Below are positions 17,304 through 26,437 of a DNA stretch of 64,000 bases, piece after piece. A program made the translations under genes and the position numbers. Position 1 is the stretch's first letter. The number at the start of each line of letters is the position of its first letter. Source of the stretch: Mycobacterium avium subsp. avium (GTDB lineage Bacteria > Actinomycetota > Actinomycetes > Mycobacteriales > Mycobacteriaceae); the NCBI RefSeq assembly GCF_009741445.1, contig NZ_CP046507.1:186001-250000 (forward strand), written 5' to 3'. The notes beneath the pieces were generated by a model. That model did not search any database and had not been told where the DNA came from. It saw nothing but the letters and a program-made list of their open reading frames with translations.

Positions 17304-18068
17304 ATGGGTTATGCTGAACAGCTTTTCGACCTCACGGATCGGGTGGTCCTGATCACCGGCGGCAGCCGCGGACTGGGACGCGAGATGGCCTTCGGCGCGG
17401 CCCGCTGCGGCGCGGACGTGGTGATCGCCAGCCGCAACCTGGACAACTGCGTCGCCACCGCGCAACAGATCGAGCACGAGACGGGCCGGCGCGCCATGGC
17501 GTATCAGGTGCACGTCGGGCGCTGGGACCAACTCGACGGGCTGGTCGAGGCCAGCTACGACCGGTTCGGCAAAATCGACACGCTGATCAACAACGCGGGC
17601 ATGTCGCCGTTGTACGACAAGCTGACCGACGTCACCGAGAAGCTGTTCGACGCCGTGGTCAACCTCAACCTCAAGGGCCCGTTCCGGTTGTCGGCGTTGG
17701 TCGGTGAGCGCATGGTGGCGGCCGGCCGCGGCTCCATCATCAACGTGAGCACCGCCGGGTCGCTGCGGCCGACGCCGGACATCGTCCCCTACGCCGCGTC
17801 CAAGGCCGGGCTCAATGCCATGACCGAAGCGCTGGCCAAGGCGTTCGGACCGGCGGTGCGGGTCAACACCCTGATGGCCGGGCCGTTTCTGACCGACGTG
17901 AGCAGGGCCTGGAATCTGGAAGCGGCGCAAGAGAATCCGTTCCGCCACCTCGCGCTGCAGCGCGCCGGGGATCCCCGTGAAATCGTCGGCGCCGCACTGT
18001 TTTTGGCCTCCGATGCGTCCAGCTTCACCACCGGCTCGATCCTGCGGGCCGACGGTGGAATCCCCTGA
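17304..18068 (+). CDS. short-chain dehydrogenase/reductase
   Basis: A 254-residue classical SDR: cofactor motif TGGSRGLG (residues 18-25), NNAG, catalytic Ser in INVSTAG and the YAASKAG Tyr/Lys pair, with the C-terminal DGGIP typical of the family. The residue after the second beta strand (SRN) is consistent with NADP preference. It begins one nucleotide after the kinase stop and ends 21 nt before the acyl-CoA dehydrogenase, so it is a central cistron of the run. Confidence 0.9.
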   Translation: MGYAEQLFDLTDRVVLITGGSRGLGREMAFGAARCGADVVIASRNLDNCVATAQQIEHETGRRAMAYQVHVGRWDQLDGLVEASYDRFGKIDTLINNAGMSPLYDKLTDVTEKLFDAVVNLNLKGPFRLSALVGERMVAAGRGSIINVSTAGSLRPTPDIVPYAASKAGLNAMTEALAKAFGPAVRVNTLMAGPFLTDVSRAWNLEAAQENPFRHLALQRAGDPREIVGAALFLASDASSFTTGSILRADGGIP

Positions 18069-18089
18069 TCCCGATGAGGAGCGATTGAG

Positions 18090-19373
18090 ATGTCCTGGGA
18101 CTTTTCTACCGAGCCGGAGTTCGAGGAGAAGCTGGAGTGGATCCGCGGGTTCGTCCGCGACGAGGTGGAACCGCTCGAGGTGCTCTTTCCCGGCTGTGAA
18201 TTCCTGCCGCTGAACGACGAGCGGCGCCGGATCGTCGACCCGCTCAAACAGCAAGTGCGCGACAACGGGTTGTGGGCACCGCATCTGGGTCCGGAACTGG
18301 GCGGGCAGGGTTTCGGCGCGGTCAAGCTGACGCTGATCAACGAGATCCTGGGCCGCAGCCCCTGGGCGCCGATCGTGTTCGGTACCCAGGCGCCCGACAC
18401 CGGCAACGCCGAGATCATCGCCCGGTTCGGCACCCAGGCGCAAAAGGACCGCTACCTGGCGGGGCTGCTGTCCGGGGAGATCTTTTCCTGCTTCTCGATG
18501 ACCGAACCGCAGGGCGGGGCCGACCCGCGGGTGTTCACCACCCGCGCCGTCCGCGACGGTGACGAGTGGGTGATCACCGGGCGAAAGTACTTCTCCTCCA
18601 ACGCATCCGTCGCCTCGTTCTTCATCGTCGTCGCGATCACCGATCCCGACGTGCCGGTGCACACCGGCGCCTCGACGTTTTTGATCCCGGCCGGCACCGA
18701 GGGCCTGGTGCTGGAGGCCAACCACCACCTGGTGGGCGCCGACTCGCACGAACCGGGGCATTCCCTGGTGCACTACAACGATGTGCGGGTGCCCGCCGAC
18801 GCCCTGCTCGGCGAGCCCGGGCAGGGCTTCTTGATCCTGCAGACCCGGCTGGCCGGCGGGCGACTGCATCACGCGATGCGCTCCATCGGGATGGCGCAAC
18901 GCGCGGTCGAGATGATGTCGCGGCGGGCGAAAAGCCGTTTCACCCAAGGCAGTCTGCTGGCCGACAAGCAAATGGTGCAGGAGTTCGTCGCGGACTCCTA
19001 CACCGAGCTGATCCCTTTCCGGCTGACCGTGCTGCACGCGGCGTGGCTGATCGACAACGGCGACGAGCGCGCCGCCCGCGCCGAGATCGCCGCCTGCAAG
19101 ATCCTGGCGTCGCAGGTGCTGAAATCGATTGCGCTGCGGGCCATTCAGGTGCACGGCGCGCTGGGGCTCACCGACCAACTGCCGCTGGTCAACGTGCTGC
19201 TCGGCGGGATCGCCCTGGGCCTGGCCGACGGGCCCACCGAGGCGCACAAGGTGAACCTGGCCCGGATGCTGCTCAAGGGGTATGAGGCCGACGACGGCGA
19301 CTGGCCCAGCGAGATGCTCGACGTGCGGCGCGCGGCAGCCCGCGCCAAATACGGTGAGCTCGTTGATTTCTGA
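18090..19373 (+). CDS. acyl-CoA dehydrogenase (ACAD10/11-like)
   Basis: A 427-residue flavoprotein. FAD-binding segment CFSMTEPQGGADP, the substrate-side GRKYFSSNA, the helix RLAGGRLHHAMRSIGMAQRA, and the C-terminal IQVHGALGLTDQLPL match acyl-CoA dehydrogenases, with closest resemblance to the dehydrogenase half of ACAD10/11 and FadE2-type enzymes. A GAGGAG-like sequence precedes the ATG. The TetR gene start lies inside its last 20 nt. Confidence 0.9.
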   Translation: MSWDFSTEPEFEEKLEWIRGFVRDEVEPLEVLFPGCEFLPLNDERRRIVDPLKQQVRDNGLWAPHLGPELGGQGFGAVKLTLINEILGRSPWAPIVFGTQAPDTGNAEIIARFGTQAQKDRYLAGLLSGEIFSCFSMTEPQGGADPRVFTTRAVRDGDEWVITGRKYFSSNASVASFFIVVAITDPDVPVHTGASTFLIPAGTEGLVLEANHHLVGADSHEPGHSLVHYNDVRVPADALLGEPGQGFLILQTRLAGGRLHHAMRSIGMAQRAVEMMSRRAKSRFTQGSLLADKQMVQEFVADSYTELIPFRLTVLHAAWLIDNGDERAARAEIAACKILASQVLKSIALRAIQVHGALGLTDQLPLVNVLLGGIALGLADGPTEAHKVNLARMLLKGYEADDGDWPSEMLDVRRAAARAKYGELVDF

Positions 19374-19977
19374 CCGGGTGACCGCGGCGGTCGAACGCGC
19401 GCTCGACGACCGCCAGCGGGAGGCCACCGAGGAGGTGGAGCGCATCCTGGCCGCCGCGGTGCGCGTCATGGAACGCGTCGCACCCGAGCCGCCGCGGGTC
19501 AGCGACATCGTCGCCGAGGCCGGTTCGTCCAACAAGGCGTTCTACCGGTATTTCGCCGGCAAGGACGAGCTGATCCTGGCCGTGATGGAGCGCGGGGTGG
19601 CCATCGTGGTGTCCTATCTCGAGCACCAGATGGCCAAGGAGGCCACGCCGCGGGGCAAGATCGCCCGCTGGATCGAGGGCACGCTGGCTCAGGTCGCCGA
19701 CCCGCACCTGATCAGCATGACCCGGGCGGCGGCCGGTCAGATGTCGGCGGGCACCAGTTGGCGCGCGGCCGACCAGGAGATGATGCGGCCCCTTCGCGAA
19801 CTGCTCGTCGAACCCGTTGCGGCGCTGGGCAGTAGCGATGTCGACCGCGACGTCGAGGCGGTGTTCAGCTGCACGGCAGCGACCCTGCGCCGCTACGTGG
19901 GCTCGGCGCAGCAGCCCGCGCCGGACGACATCGCCCACGTGGTGCGGTTCTGTTTGCGCGGACTGGGGGTGCGCTGA
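19354..19977 (+). CDS. TetR-family transcriptional regulator
   Basis: A 207-residue regulator with an N-terminal helix-turn-helix (ISDIVAEAGSSNKAFYRYFAGKDEL, about residues 48-72) and an all-helical ligand domain. GTG 19354 overlaps the dehydrogenase by 20 nt; an ATG further upstream would extend deeper into that gene and is less likely. Its TGA overlaps the next ATG (TGATG). Being embedded in the catabolic run, it is probably the local repressor that responds to an acyl-CoA intermediate. Confidence 0.85.
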   Translation: MSSLISDRVTAAVERALDDRQREATEEVERILAAAVRVMERVAPEPPRVSDIVAEAGSSNKAFYRYFAGKDELILAVMERGVAIVVSYLEHQMAKEATPRGKIARWIEGTLAQVADPHLISMTRAAAGQMSAGTSWRAADQEMMRPLRELLVEPVAALGSSDVDRDVEAVFSCTAATLRRYVGSAQQPAPDDIAHVVRFCLRGLGVR

Positions 19978-20945
19978 TGCGGGCGGTCGTCTGCCGTTCC
20001 TACGGCACACCGGAGGACCTGGTGCTCGACGAGGTGCCCGACCCGGTGCCCGGCCCCGGCCAGCTGCTGGTTCGGGTCCGCGCGGCCGCGGTCAACTTCC
20101 CCGACGTACTGTTCATCGCCGGCAAATACCAGGTGAAGATTCCGCCGCCGTTCATTCCCGGCAACGAGATCGCAGGCGAGGTCATCGCCGCCGGCGAAGG
20201 CGCCCGGTTCCTTCCGGGGCAGCGGGTGGCCGGAACCACGTTCGGGGCGTTCGCCGAGCAGGCGCTGCTGGACGCCGATCAGGCCGAGCCCATCCCCGAC
20301 GACGCCGACTTCGCCTCCGCCGCGGCCTTCGGCGTCACCTACCGCACCGCCTATCACGCGCTGCGCTCGACCGCCGGTGTGACGGCGGGAGATTGGGTGG
20401 TGGTGCTCGGCGCCGCGGGCGGGGTCGGGCTGGCCGCCGTGGATCTGGCGGTCGCGATGCAGGCCCGGGTGCTGGCCGCCGCGTCCAGCCCGGAGAAGCT
20501 CGAGCTGTGCCGGCGGCGCGGTGCGGAGGCGACGGTGGATTACGACCGCGAGGACCTCAAGACGCGGATCCGGGAGCTCACCGGCGACCGCGCCCGCGTG
20601 GTCCTGGACCCGGTCGGCGGGCCCTACTCGGAGCCGACCCTGCGCGGCCTGGCCCGCGGCGGCACCTTCGTCACCCTGGGCTACGCGTCCGGCACCATCC
20701 CGGCCATTCCGCTCAATCTCGTTCTGCTCAAGGACATCTGCGTGCGCGGCATGGAGATCCGCACCTTCATGACCGACCGGCCCGACGACGCCGTGCGCGA
20801 CCTGACGGAGTTGTCGCAGATGTTCGCTGCCGGCACCGTCCGGCCGTACATCGGAGCGCGGTTTCCGCTCGAGCGGACCGCCGCAGCGTTGCGGCACGTC
20901 GCCGACCGCAAGGTGCTGGGCAAGGTGGTGATCGACGTCGCGTGA
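19977..20945 (+). CDS. NADPH:quinone oxidoreductase family (MDR)
   Basis: A 322-residue zinc-free medium-chain reductase. N-terminal GroES-like fold (VNFPDVLFIAGKYQ, IPGNEIAG), nucleotide motif LGAAGGVGLAAVDLA, and the MTDRPDDAV helix near the end. Coupled to the TetR gene by a TGATG overlap and the last cistron of the unit. The family reduces enoyl or quinone substrates with NADPH. It converges on the alkyl sulfatase with a 10-nt gap. Confidence 0.88.
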   Translation: MRAVVCRSYGTPEDLVLDEVPDPVPGPGQLLVRVRAAAVNFPDVLFIAGKYQVKIPPPFIPGNEIAGEVIAAGEGARFLPGQRVAGTTFGAFAEQALLDADQAEPIPDDADFASAAAFGVTYRTAYHALRSTAGVTAGDWVVVLGAAGGVGLAAVDLAVAMQARVLAAASSPEKLELCRRRGAEATVDYDREDLKTRIRELTGDRARVVLDPVGGPYSEPTLRGLARGGTFVTLGYASGTIPAIPLNLVLLKDICVRGMEIRTFMTDRPDDAVRDLTELSQMFAAGTVRPYIGARFPLERTAAALRHVADRKVLGKVVIDVA

Positions 20946-20955
20946 GCGGCCGGCG

Positions 20956-22830
20956 CTACGGCGTGACGATGTTGAAATCGGGGTCCGGCGCGTCGAGCGC
21001 TCCCACCAACGACTGCAGCGCACCCCGATCGCCGGTGAGCTCCAGACCCGGCGAGGCGAAGTCCCCCGCCGCCAACGCCAGTAGCCGAATCTTGTTGGCC
21101 AGCCGCACCGTAACGGTCGCGGTCGCGGGATCCGCCGGCACCTTGCGTTGCACCAGCACGCCGTTGCGCAGGGCGAGCCGATGGTTGACCGCCGTGTCGG
21201 CAAGGGTGACGTCGACGGTGATGTCGAGGCCCCAGCTGCGTGGCCCGTTGACCCGGATGGCCAGGCCGTCGAAGATCTGCTCCGGCGTCAGCTGGGCAAG
21301 CATGGTGGGCGAGGTGACCTGCCCGGCGGTGCCGAAATTGCCGTCGCGCAGCTCCGTCGCCCCGCTGAGGAAGAAGTTGCGCCAGGTCGCGTTCTCCGCA
21401 CCGTAGGCCAGCTGCTCGAGCGTGTCGGCGTAGAGCTCGCGGGCGCCGGCGTGCTCACCGTCGGTGAACATCGCGTGGTCCAAAAGGGTTGCCGCCCAAC
21501 GGTAATCACCGGAGTCGAACGCCTGCTGGGCGAGGTCGACGACCCGGTCGATGCCGCCCATCGCAGCGACATAGCGGGGCCCCAGCGCCTCGGGGGGATG
21601 GGGCCACAGCCGGGCCGGGTTGCCGTCGAACCAGCCCATGTAGCGCTGGTAGATCGCCTTGACGTTGTGGCTGACCGACCCGTAGTACCCCCGCGCGTGC
21701 CAGCCCCGCTCGAGAGCCGGTGGCAGCCGGAACATTTCGGCGATCTCGACACCGGTGTGACCCTGGTTGAGCAGGCGCAGTGTCTGGTCGTGCAGATACG
21801 CGTACAGGTCGCGCTGCAGCGACAGGAATTCGACGATGCCGTCTCGCCCCCACGTCGGCCAGTGATGGGAGGCGAACACGACGTCGGCGCGGTCGGCGAA
21901 GGTGTCGATGGCCTCGGTGAGGTAGCCGGACCAGGCGCGCGGGTCGCGCACCAGCGCGCCGCGCAGCGTCAGCAGGTTGTGCAGGTTGTGGGTGGCGTTC
22001 TCGGCCATGCACAGGGCGCGGAATTGCGGGAAGTAGAAATGCATTTCGGCGGGCGCCTCGGTGCCGGGCGCCATCTGGAACTCGATCTCGACGCCGTCGA
22101 TCGTGTGTGTCTCCCCCGTCTCGCGGATGTCGACGGTCGGCACGATGAGGGCCACCTCGCCCATGGAGGCGGCCTGCCCGAGCCCACAGCCCACATGGTC
22201 ACGGGGCCCGCGCGGCAGCAGCGTCCCGTACATGTAGGTGGCGCGGCGCAGCATCGCCGGGCCGGCGTAGACGTTCTCCTGCACCGCATGTTCGACGAAA
22301 CCCTCCGGCGCCAGCACCTCCACCCGGCCGGCATCGACGTCGGCTTGGGTGGTGACGCCCAGGACGCCGCCGAAATGGTCGACGTGGCTGTGGGTGTAGA
22401 TCACCGCGACCACGGGCCGGTCGCCGCCGCGATGCGTGCGGTACAGCGTCAGCGCCGCCGCGGCCACCTCGGTGGACACCAGCGGATCGATGACGATGAT
22501 GCCGGTGTCGGTTTCCACGAACGTGACGTTGGAGATGTCAAGACCGCGAACCTGATAGATGCCCGGAACCACTTCGTAGAGGCCGTGTTTGGCGGCCAGC
22601 GTGGATTGCCGCCACAGGCTGGGATGCACCGACGTGGGCGCGGGCCCGTCCAGGAAGGCGTAGGCGTCGTTGTCGAACACCACGCGGCCGTCGGCGCCCC
22701 GCACCACGCACGGCGACAACGCGGCGATGAATCCACGATCGGCGTCGCGGAAATCCGCGTCGTCGGAAAATGGCAGCACGCATGCGCGATGGGCCGCCTC
22801 GATTACCGGGCTGGGAGGTTTGTGGTCCAT
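20956..22830 (-). CDS. SdsA/BDS1-type alkyl sulfatase
   Basis: A 624-residue metallo-beta-lactamase-fold alkylsulfatase, homologue of Rv3762c. The zinc site [10 protein letters not shown] (about residue 167) and downstream [20 protein letters not shown] and the C-terminal SCP2-like domain ([11 protein letters not shown]) appear in the expected order. It hydrolyses primary or secondary alkyl sulfates such as SDS. The ATG at 22830 or the adjacent GTG at 22833 may be the start. No signal peptide, so a cytosolic enzyme. Confidence 0.9.
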   Translation of the reverse strand: MDHKPPSPVIEAAHRACVLPFSDDADFRDADRGFIAALSPCVVRGADGRVVFDNDAYAFLDGPAPTSVHPSLWRQSTLAAKHGLYEVVPGIYQVRGLDISNVTFVETDTGIIVIDPLVSTEVAAAALTLYRTHRGGDRPVVAVIYTHSHVDHFGGVLGVTTQADVDAGRVEVLAPEGFVEHAVQENVYAGPAMLRRATYMYGTLLPRGPRDHVGCGLGQAASMGEVALIVPTVDIRETGETHTIDGVEIEFQMAPGTEAPAEMHFYFPQFRALCMAENATHNLHNLLTLRGALVRDPRAWSGYLTEAIDTFADRADVVFASHHWPTWGRDGIVEFLSLQRDLYAYLHDQTLRLLNQGHTGVEIAEMFRLPPALERGWHARGYYGSVSHNVKAIYQRYMGWFDGNPARLWPHPPEALGPRYVAAMGGIDRVVDLAQQAFDSGDYRWAATLLDHAMFTDGEHAGARELYADTLEQLAYGAENATWRNFFLSGATELRDGNFGTAGQVTSPTMLAQLTPEQIFDGLAIRVNGPRSWGLDITVDVTLADTAVNHRLALRNGVLVQRKVPADPATATVTVRLANKIRLLALAAGDFASPGLELTGDRGALQSLVGALDAPDPDFNIVTP

Positions 22831-22971
22831 CACAACAACCTTGCCACCAACGCGGCCTTAACCGAATCGAAACAATTTCACCGAACCTCTTTTGCGCGAC
22901 CCGGCAAACCCGCATACTGCGCAGACGGCCCTCAATGCCGAGGACCGCAACTTTCGGGCAAAGGAGAACAG

Positions 22972-23457
22972 GTGAAGCGTCAACTGACGATCGCGGTCGC
23001 GGGCGCGGCAATTCTTGCCGCGGGTGTTTCCGGCTGTTCGAGTGGCAACAAGTCGGCTCCCAGCAGTTCCGCGAGCAGCTCGAGCACCAGTGCGTCGGCG
23101 AGCAGCGGCGGGGCGGCCGGGACCAAGGTCATCATCGACGGCAAGGACCAGAACGTCAGCGGTTCGGTCGTGTGCACGAATGCCGGTGGCACCGTCAACA
23201 TCGCGATCGGTGGCGCGGCGACCGGCATCGCCGCCGTGCTCAGCGACGGCAACCCGCCCCAGGTGAAATCCGTTGGGCTGGGCAATGTCAACGGCGTGAC
23301 GCTCGGATACACCTCGGGCACCGGCCAGGGCAACGCGTCGGCCGAGAAGAACGGCAACAGCTACAAGATCACCGGCACCGCGACCGGGGTCGACATGGCC
23401 AACCCGCTGCAGCCGGTCAACAAGCCGTTCGAAATCGATGTGACCTGCAACAGCTGA
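22972..23457 (+). CDS. lpqH: 19-kDa lipoprotein antigen
   Basis: A 161-residue surface lipoprotein. Signal peptide with lipobox GVSGC (Cys at about residue 22), then a Ser/Thr/Ala-rich linker (SSASSSSTS) where O-glycosylation occurs in M. tuberculosis, then the LpqH beta domain with conserved CTNAGGT and the C-terminal DVTCNS. Shine-Dalgarno AAGGAG lies 7 nt before the GTG. It is a Toll-like receptor 2 agonist in M. tuberculosis. Upstream in-frame extension is not coding. The stop is 1 nt from the convergent tcrY stop. Confidence 0.95.
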   Translation: MKRQLTIAVAGAAILAAGVSGCSSGNKSAPSSSASSSSTSASASSGGAAGTKVIIDGKDQNVSGSVVCTNAGGTVNIAIGGAATGIAAVLSDGNPPQVKSVGLGNVNGVTLGYTSGTGQGNASAEKNGNSYKITGTATGVDMANPLQPVNKPFEIDVTCNS

Positions 23458-23458
23458 C

Positions 23459-25072
23459 CTACGCCGACGCGTGCGGTTGCCATCCGTTGGGTGGCAACCG
23501 CACCGTGAACTCGGTGTGGCCTGGCGAGCTGTTCACCGAGATCGTCCCGTTGTGCGCCTTGACCACCGCCGAGACGATGGCCAGGCCCAGCCCGGTGCTG
23601 CCGCCCTTGCGCGACCGCGAGGAGTCGCCGCGGGCGAACCGTTCGAACACCTCCGACTGCAGCTCCGCCGGAATGCCCGGCCCGTTGTCGATGACCTGCA
23701 GCACGGTGTGCGCCGGCTCGGTGCTCAGCCGGGTGGTCACCACGGTGCCCGCGCCGGTGTGCACCCGCGCGTTGGCGAGCAGGTTGGTCAGCACCTGGTG
23801 CAGCCGCGCCGCGTCCCCGGTGACCACCACCGGTTCCTCGGGCAGGTCGAGTTCCCACTGATGGTCGGGGCCGGCGACGTGGGCGTCGTTGACCGCGTCC
23901 ACCGCGAGCCGGGACAGGTCGACCGGTTCGCGCTCCAGCGGGCGGCCGGAATCCAGCCGCGCCAGTAGCAGCAGGTCCTCGACCAGCCGGGTCATCCGCT
24001 CGGTTTCCGAGGCCACCCGGCTCATCGCCTGTGCCACCGCCTCGCGGTCGTCGCCCATGCGCTGGGTCAGCTCGGTGTAGCCGCGGATCGCGGCCAGCGG
24101 GGTGCGCAGTTCGTGGCTGGCGTCGGCGACGAACTGGCGCACCCGGGTCTCGCTGGCCTGGCGCGCCGACAGCGCGTCGGCGATGTGGTCGAGCATCCGG
24201 TTGAGCGCGGCGCCGAGCTGGCCCACCTCGGTGGACGGGTTGGCGTCGGATTCGCGTACCCGCACCGGCAATTCGACCTCGCCGCGGGCCAGCGGCAGGT
24301 CGGCCACCTCGCGCGCGGTTTGTGCCACCCGGCGCAACGGCGCCAGTGCCCGCCTGATGATCACCACCCCGGCGATGGTGGCGGCCGCCAGCGCGATCAC
24401 GGTGACGATCCCGAAGATGACCAGCATCCGGATCAAGGTGGCGTCGATGTTGGCCATCGACAGGCCGGTGACGATGATGTCGCTGCCGTTGCGGCTGGGG
24501 GCGGCGACGACGCGGTAGCGGCCCAGACCGTCCAGGTTCACGGTGACCGGTGCGCGGCTGCCGGCGATCTGTTCGAGTTGGGTTTGGGCGGTCGACGTCA
24601 GCGCGTCCCGGGTGCCGCTGCTGGTCAGGTAGCCGGCGTCGACGGTCTTGCCGTGGCCGACCACCGCGGCGACCATGCCCGCCGGCTGCCCCGGGGCGTC
24701 CAGGAACCGCGGGCCGGGGCCCGGCCTCGGATACGGCGAGTGCTCGTGGCGCGGATGGTTGGGCTCGGGGTACATCAACGCCGAACGGAACGAGGTTCCG
24801 GCGAGTTGGCCGTCGAGCTGCTTGACCAGGTGATGGTTCAGCGCCAGTTCGGTGACCGCGGTGATGCCCAGACACACCAACGCCAGCACGACGATCTGTC
24901 CGACCAGCAGCCGCAGCCGTAGCGACCAGACCCGGCGCGTGTCAGCCAATGGTCGCGACCCGCCGCGCCCGGCTTCGCCGCGCTTGCGATCGCTCCTAGC
25001 CAATGGTCGCGACCCGCCGCGCCCGGCTTCGCCGCGCTTGCGATCGCTCCTAGCGGGCGGGCTTGAGGACAT
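23459..25072 (-). CDS. tcrY: sensor histidine kinase TcrY
   Basis: An up to 537-residue membrane kinase: transmembrane helix near residues 60-80, extracytoplasmic sensor, second helix near 230-250, HAMP linker, HisKA box DASHELRTPLAAIRG, and HATPase boxes NLLANARVH, DNGPGIP and GLGLAIV. The N-terminus is uncertain: from ATG 25072 the first about 41 residues are encoded by the 54-bp tandem repeat and contain an 18-residue duplication; TTG 24949 would exclude it and is near the M. tuberculosis length. Partner of TcrX; the pair matches Rv3764c/Rv3765c. Confidence 0.9.
   Translation of the reverse strand: MSSSPPARSDRKRGEAGRGGSRPLARSDRKRGEAGRGGSRPLADTRRVWSLRLRLLVGQIVVLALVCLGITAVTELALNHHLVKQLDGQLAGTSFRSALMYPEPNHPRHEHSPYPRPGPGPRFLDAPGQPAGMVAAVVGHGKTVDAGYLTSSGTRDALTSTAQTQLEQIAGSRAPVTVNLDGLGRYRVVAAPSRNGSDIIVTGLSMANIDATLIRMLVIFGIVTVIALAAATIAGVVIIRRALAPLRRVAQTAREVADLPLARGEVELPVRVRESDANPSTEVGQLGAALNRMLDHIADALSARQASETRVRQFVADASHELRTPLAAIRGYTELTQRMGDDREAVAQAMSRVASETERMTRLVEDLLLLARLDSGRPLEREPVDLSRLAVDAVNDAHVAGPDHQWELDLPEEPVVVTGDAARLHQVLTNLLANARVHTGAGTVVTTRLSTEPAHTVLQVIDNGPGIPAELQSEVFERFARGDSSRSRKGGSTGLGLAIVSAVVKAHNGTISVNSSPGHTEFTVRLPPNGWQPHASA
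24944..25051. repeat. 54-bp tandem repeat, two copies, MIRU-like
   Basis: Two identical 54-nt units (24944-24997 and 24998-25051) fill the tcrX-tcrY junction. Each begins AGCCAATGGTCGCGACC and ends CGATCGCTCCT. The unit length is a multiple of three, so the tcrY-side frame stays open through it. The CTA at 25050-25052 is the tcrX stop on the minus strand, and the same CTA recurs at 24996-24998. Mycobacterial interspersed repetitive units were first described in the senX3-regX3 intercistronic region, a closely similar setting. Confidence 0.85.
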
Positions 25073-25790
25073 AACCCGCGCCGCGCAGGGTGTGAATCAT
25101 CGGCTCCCGACCGTTGTCGATCTTCTTACGCAGATAGGAAATGTAGAGCTCGACGATGTTGGATCGGCCGCCGAAGTCGTAGCTCCACACCCGGTCCAGG
25201 ATCTGAGCCTTGCTCAGCACCCGCTTGGAGTTGCGCATCATGAACCGCAACAGCTCGAACTCGGTGGATGTCAACGAGATCGGCTCACCGGCGCGGGTGA
25301 CCTCGTGGCTGTCCTCGTCGAGCACCAGGTCGCCGACCACCAGCTGCGCGCCGCTGTCCACGGTCGTCACGCCGGTGCGCCGCAGCAGGGCCCGCAACCG
25401 AAGCACCACCTCTTCGATGCTGAACGGTTTGGTGACGTAGTCGTCGCCGCCGGCGGTCAGGCCCGCGATCCGGTCCTCCACCGCGTCCTTGGCGGTCAGC
25501 AACAGCACCGGCAGCTGGGGGTTCTCCTCCCGCAGCTTGTGCAGCACGTCCAGCCCGCTCATGTCGGGCAGCATCACGTCGAGGACCACCACGTCGGGCC
25601 GCTGGTTGCGGGCGGCGGCGATGGCCGAGGCGCCGTCGCTGGCGGTGGCGATGTTCCAGCCCTCATAGCGCAGCGCCATCGACACCATTTCGGCCAGCAC
25701 GGCTTCGTCGTCGACGACGAGGACATTGATCGGGTTGCCGTCGGCGCGGCACATGACGACCCGCTCGGCTGAGGCTCGCGGCTGGCTCAC
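25050..25790 (-). CDS. tcrX: response regulator TcrX
   Basis: A 246-residue OmpR-type regulator: receiver domain with VDDE and phospho-acceptor in VVLDVMLPD, switch Lys in LTAKD, then a winged-helix domain (STEFELLRFMM, YDFGGRSNIVELYISYLRKK). GTG 25790 has a GATACT hexamer 7 nt upstream and could be leaderless; ATG 25754 gives the 234-residue length of the M. tuberculosis protein. Its stop lies at the edge of the tandem repeat. Regulates its own operon and iron-linked genes in M. tuberculosis reports; not visible here. Confidence 0.92.
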   Translation of the reverse strand: MSQPRASAERVVMCRADGNPINVLVVDDEAVLAEMVSMALRYEGWNIATASDGASAIAAARNQRPDVVVLDVMLPDMSGLDVLHKLREENPQLPVLLLTAKDAVEDRIAGLTAGGDDYVTKPFSIEEVVLRLRALLRRTGVTTVDSGAQLVVGDLVLDEDSHEVTRAGEPISLTSTEFELLRFMMRNSKRVLSKAQILDRVWSYDFGGRSNIVELYISYLRKKIDNGREPMIHTLRGAGYVLKPAR

Positions 25791-25864
25791 ATGTCCCAGT
25801 ATCCGCTGCGGGCTGAGCCGCGGCTATGCCTTACCTTTGCGTGGCCTGTGAAACGGCCGGGCGG

Positions 25865-26020
25865 TCAGTACCAGTAGCGCCGGCCGGCGACCGGGCGACC
25901 GATCGAGCCCAGGATCCACAGCACCGCGCCGATCACCAGCAGCACGATGCCGAGCGTGGACAGCACGGGCACGTGGAAGAAATACCCGAGCACCAGCAGC
26001 ACAATTCCTAAGATGACCAT
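25865..26020 (-). CDS. 51-residue DUF6131-like membrane peptide
   Basis: A 51-residue protein made of two hydrophobic helices (residues 2-14 and 19-39) and a basic/aromatic tail ending RRYWY. A Shine-Dalgarno GAAGGA lies about 6 nt before the ATG at 26020. It follows the 75-residue membrane protein gene by 21 nt on the same strand and probably shares its promoter. Function unknown; similar short hydrophobic proteins are common in mycobacteria. Confidence 0.72.
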   Translation of the reverse strand: MVILGIVLLVLGYFFHVPVLSTLGIVLLVIGAVLWILGSIGRPVAGRRYWY

Positions 26021-26041
26021 TTCGATTCCTTCGGGTCGCAG

Positions 26042-26269
26042 TTAGATGTTGATCGATTGCATCGAACTTGGTTGCGGCAGATGGCAATTCGTAACTTTCG
26101 GGTTGACGCCGAAGTAATTCAACGGTCCGGCGATCACGGTCACCGCAACCGTGCCCGCCGACGCGCATGTCGTTTGGTCGTTTTTGAAGTAATCACGCTG
26201 CCACGCCGCGAAAACCCCGATCAGCAACCACACCAACGCGACCGTTCCGATGATCCCGCTGCCACGCAT
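26042..26269 (-). CDS. small one-helix exported/membrane protein
   Basis: A 75-residue protein with an N-terminal transmembrane helix (residues 3-21) and an outside domain carrying two cysteines (TTCASAG and TNCHLP) that could form a disulfide. ATG 26269 is chosen because GGAGGT lies 4 nt upstream; the TTG at 26281 is the same site. A SigF-type promoter is seen about 40 nt upstream. Unknown function; a stress-induced envelope protein is the natural guess. Confidence 0.72.
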   Translation of the reverse strand: MRGSGIIGTVALVWLLIGVFAAWQRDYFKNDQTTCASAGTVAVTVIAGPLNYFGVNPKVTNCHLPQPSSMQSINI

Positions 26270-26317
26270 CGTGACCTCCAAGGTGGTCGAGAAGAAGATT
26301 TCTCGTGACAGCTGAAA

Positions 26318-26342
26318 TTACCCGTTGGACCCATGTTTAAAC
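26318..26342 (-). promoter_or_regulatory. putative SigF-type promoter
   Basis: On the minus strand GTTT (26342-26339) is followed by exactly 15 nt and then GGGTAA (26323-26318). The mycobacterial SigF consensus is GTTT-N15-17-GGGTAT. It points at the two small membrane genes at 26269 and 26020. The GTTT lies inside a perfect 14-nt palindrome, CATGTTTAAACATG (26332-26345). Confidence 0.6.
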
Positions 26343-26437
26343 ATGCATTTGGTTATGCCTGGGACCGCCGCTGAATTCGGGCGGCCCGCGCCGGCTCCGT
26401 GAAATTAACGGCGCCGCTTACGATGTCGGCGTTCGAC

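Noticed and set aside
21148..22971. Long upstream extension of lpqH
   Set aside because: The extension is antisense to the alkyl sulfatase; the GTG at 22972 begins a clear lipoprotein signal peptide with AAGGAG upstream.
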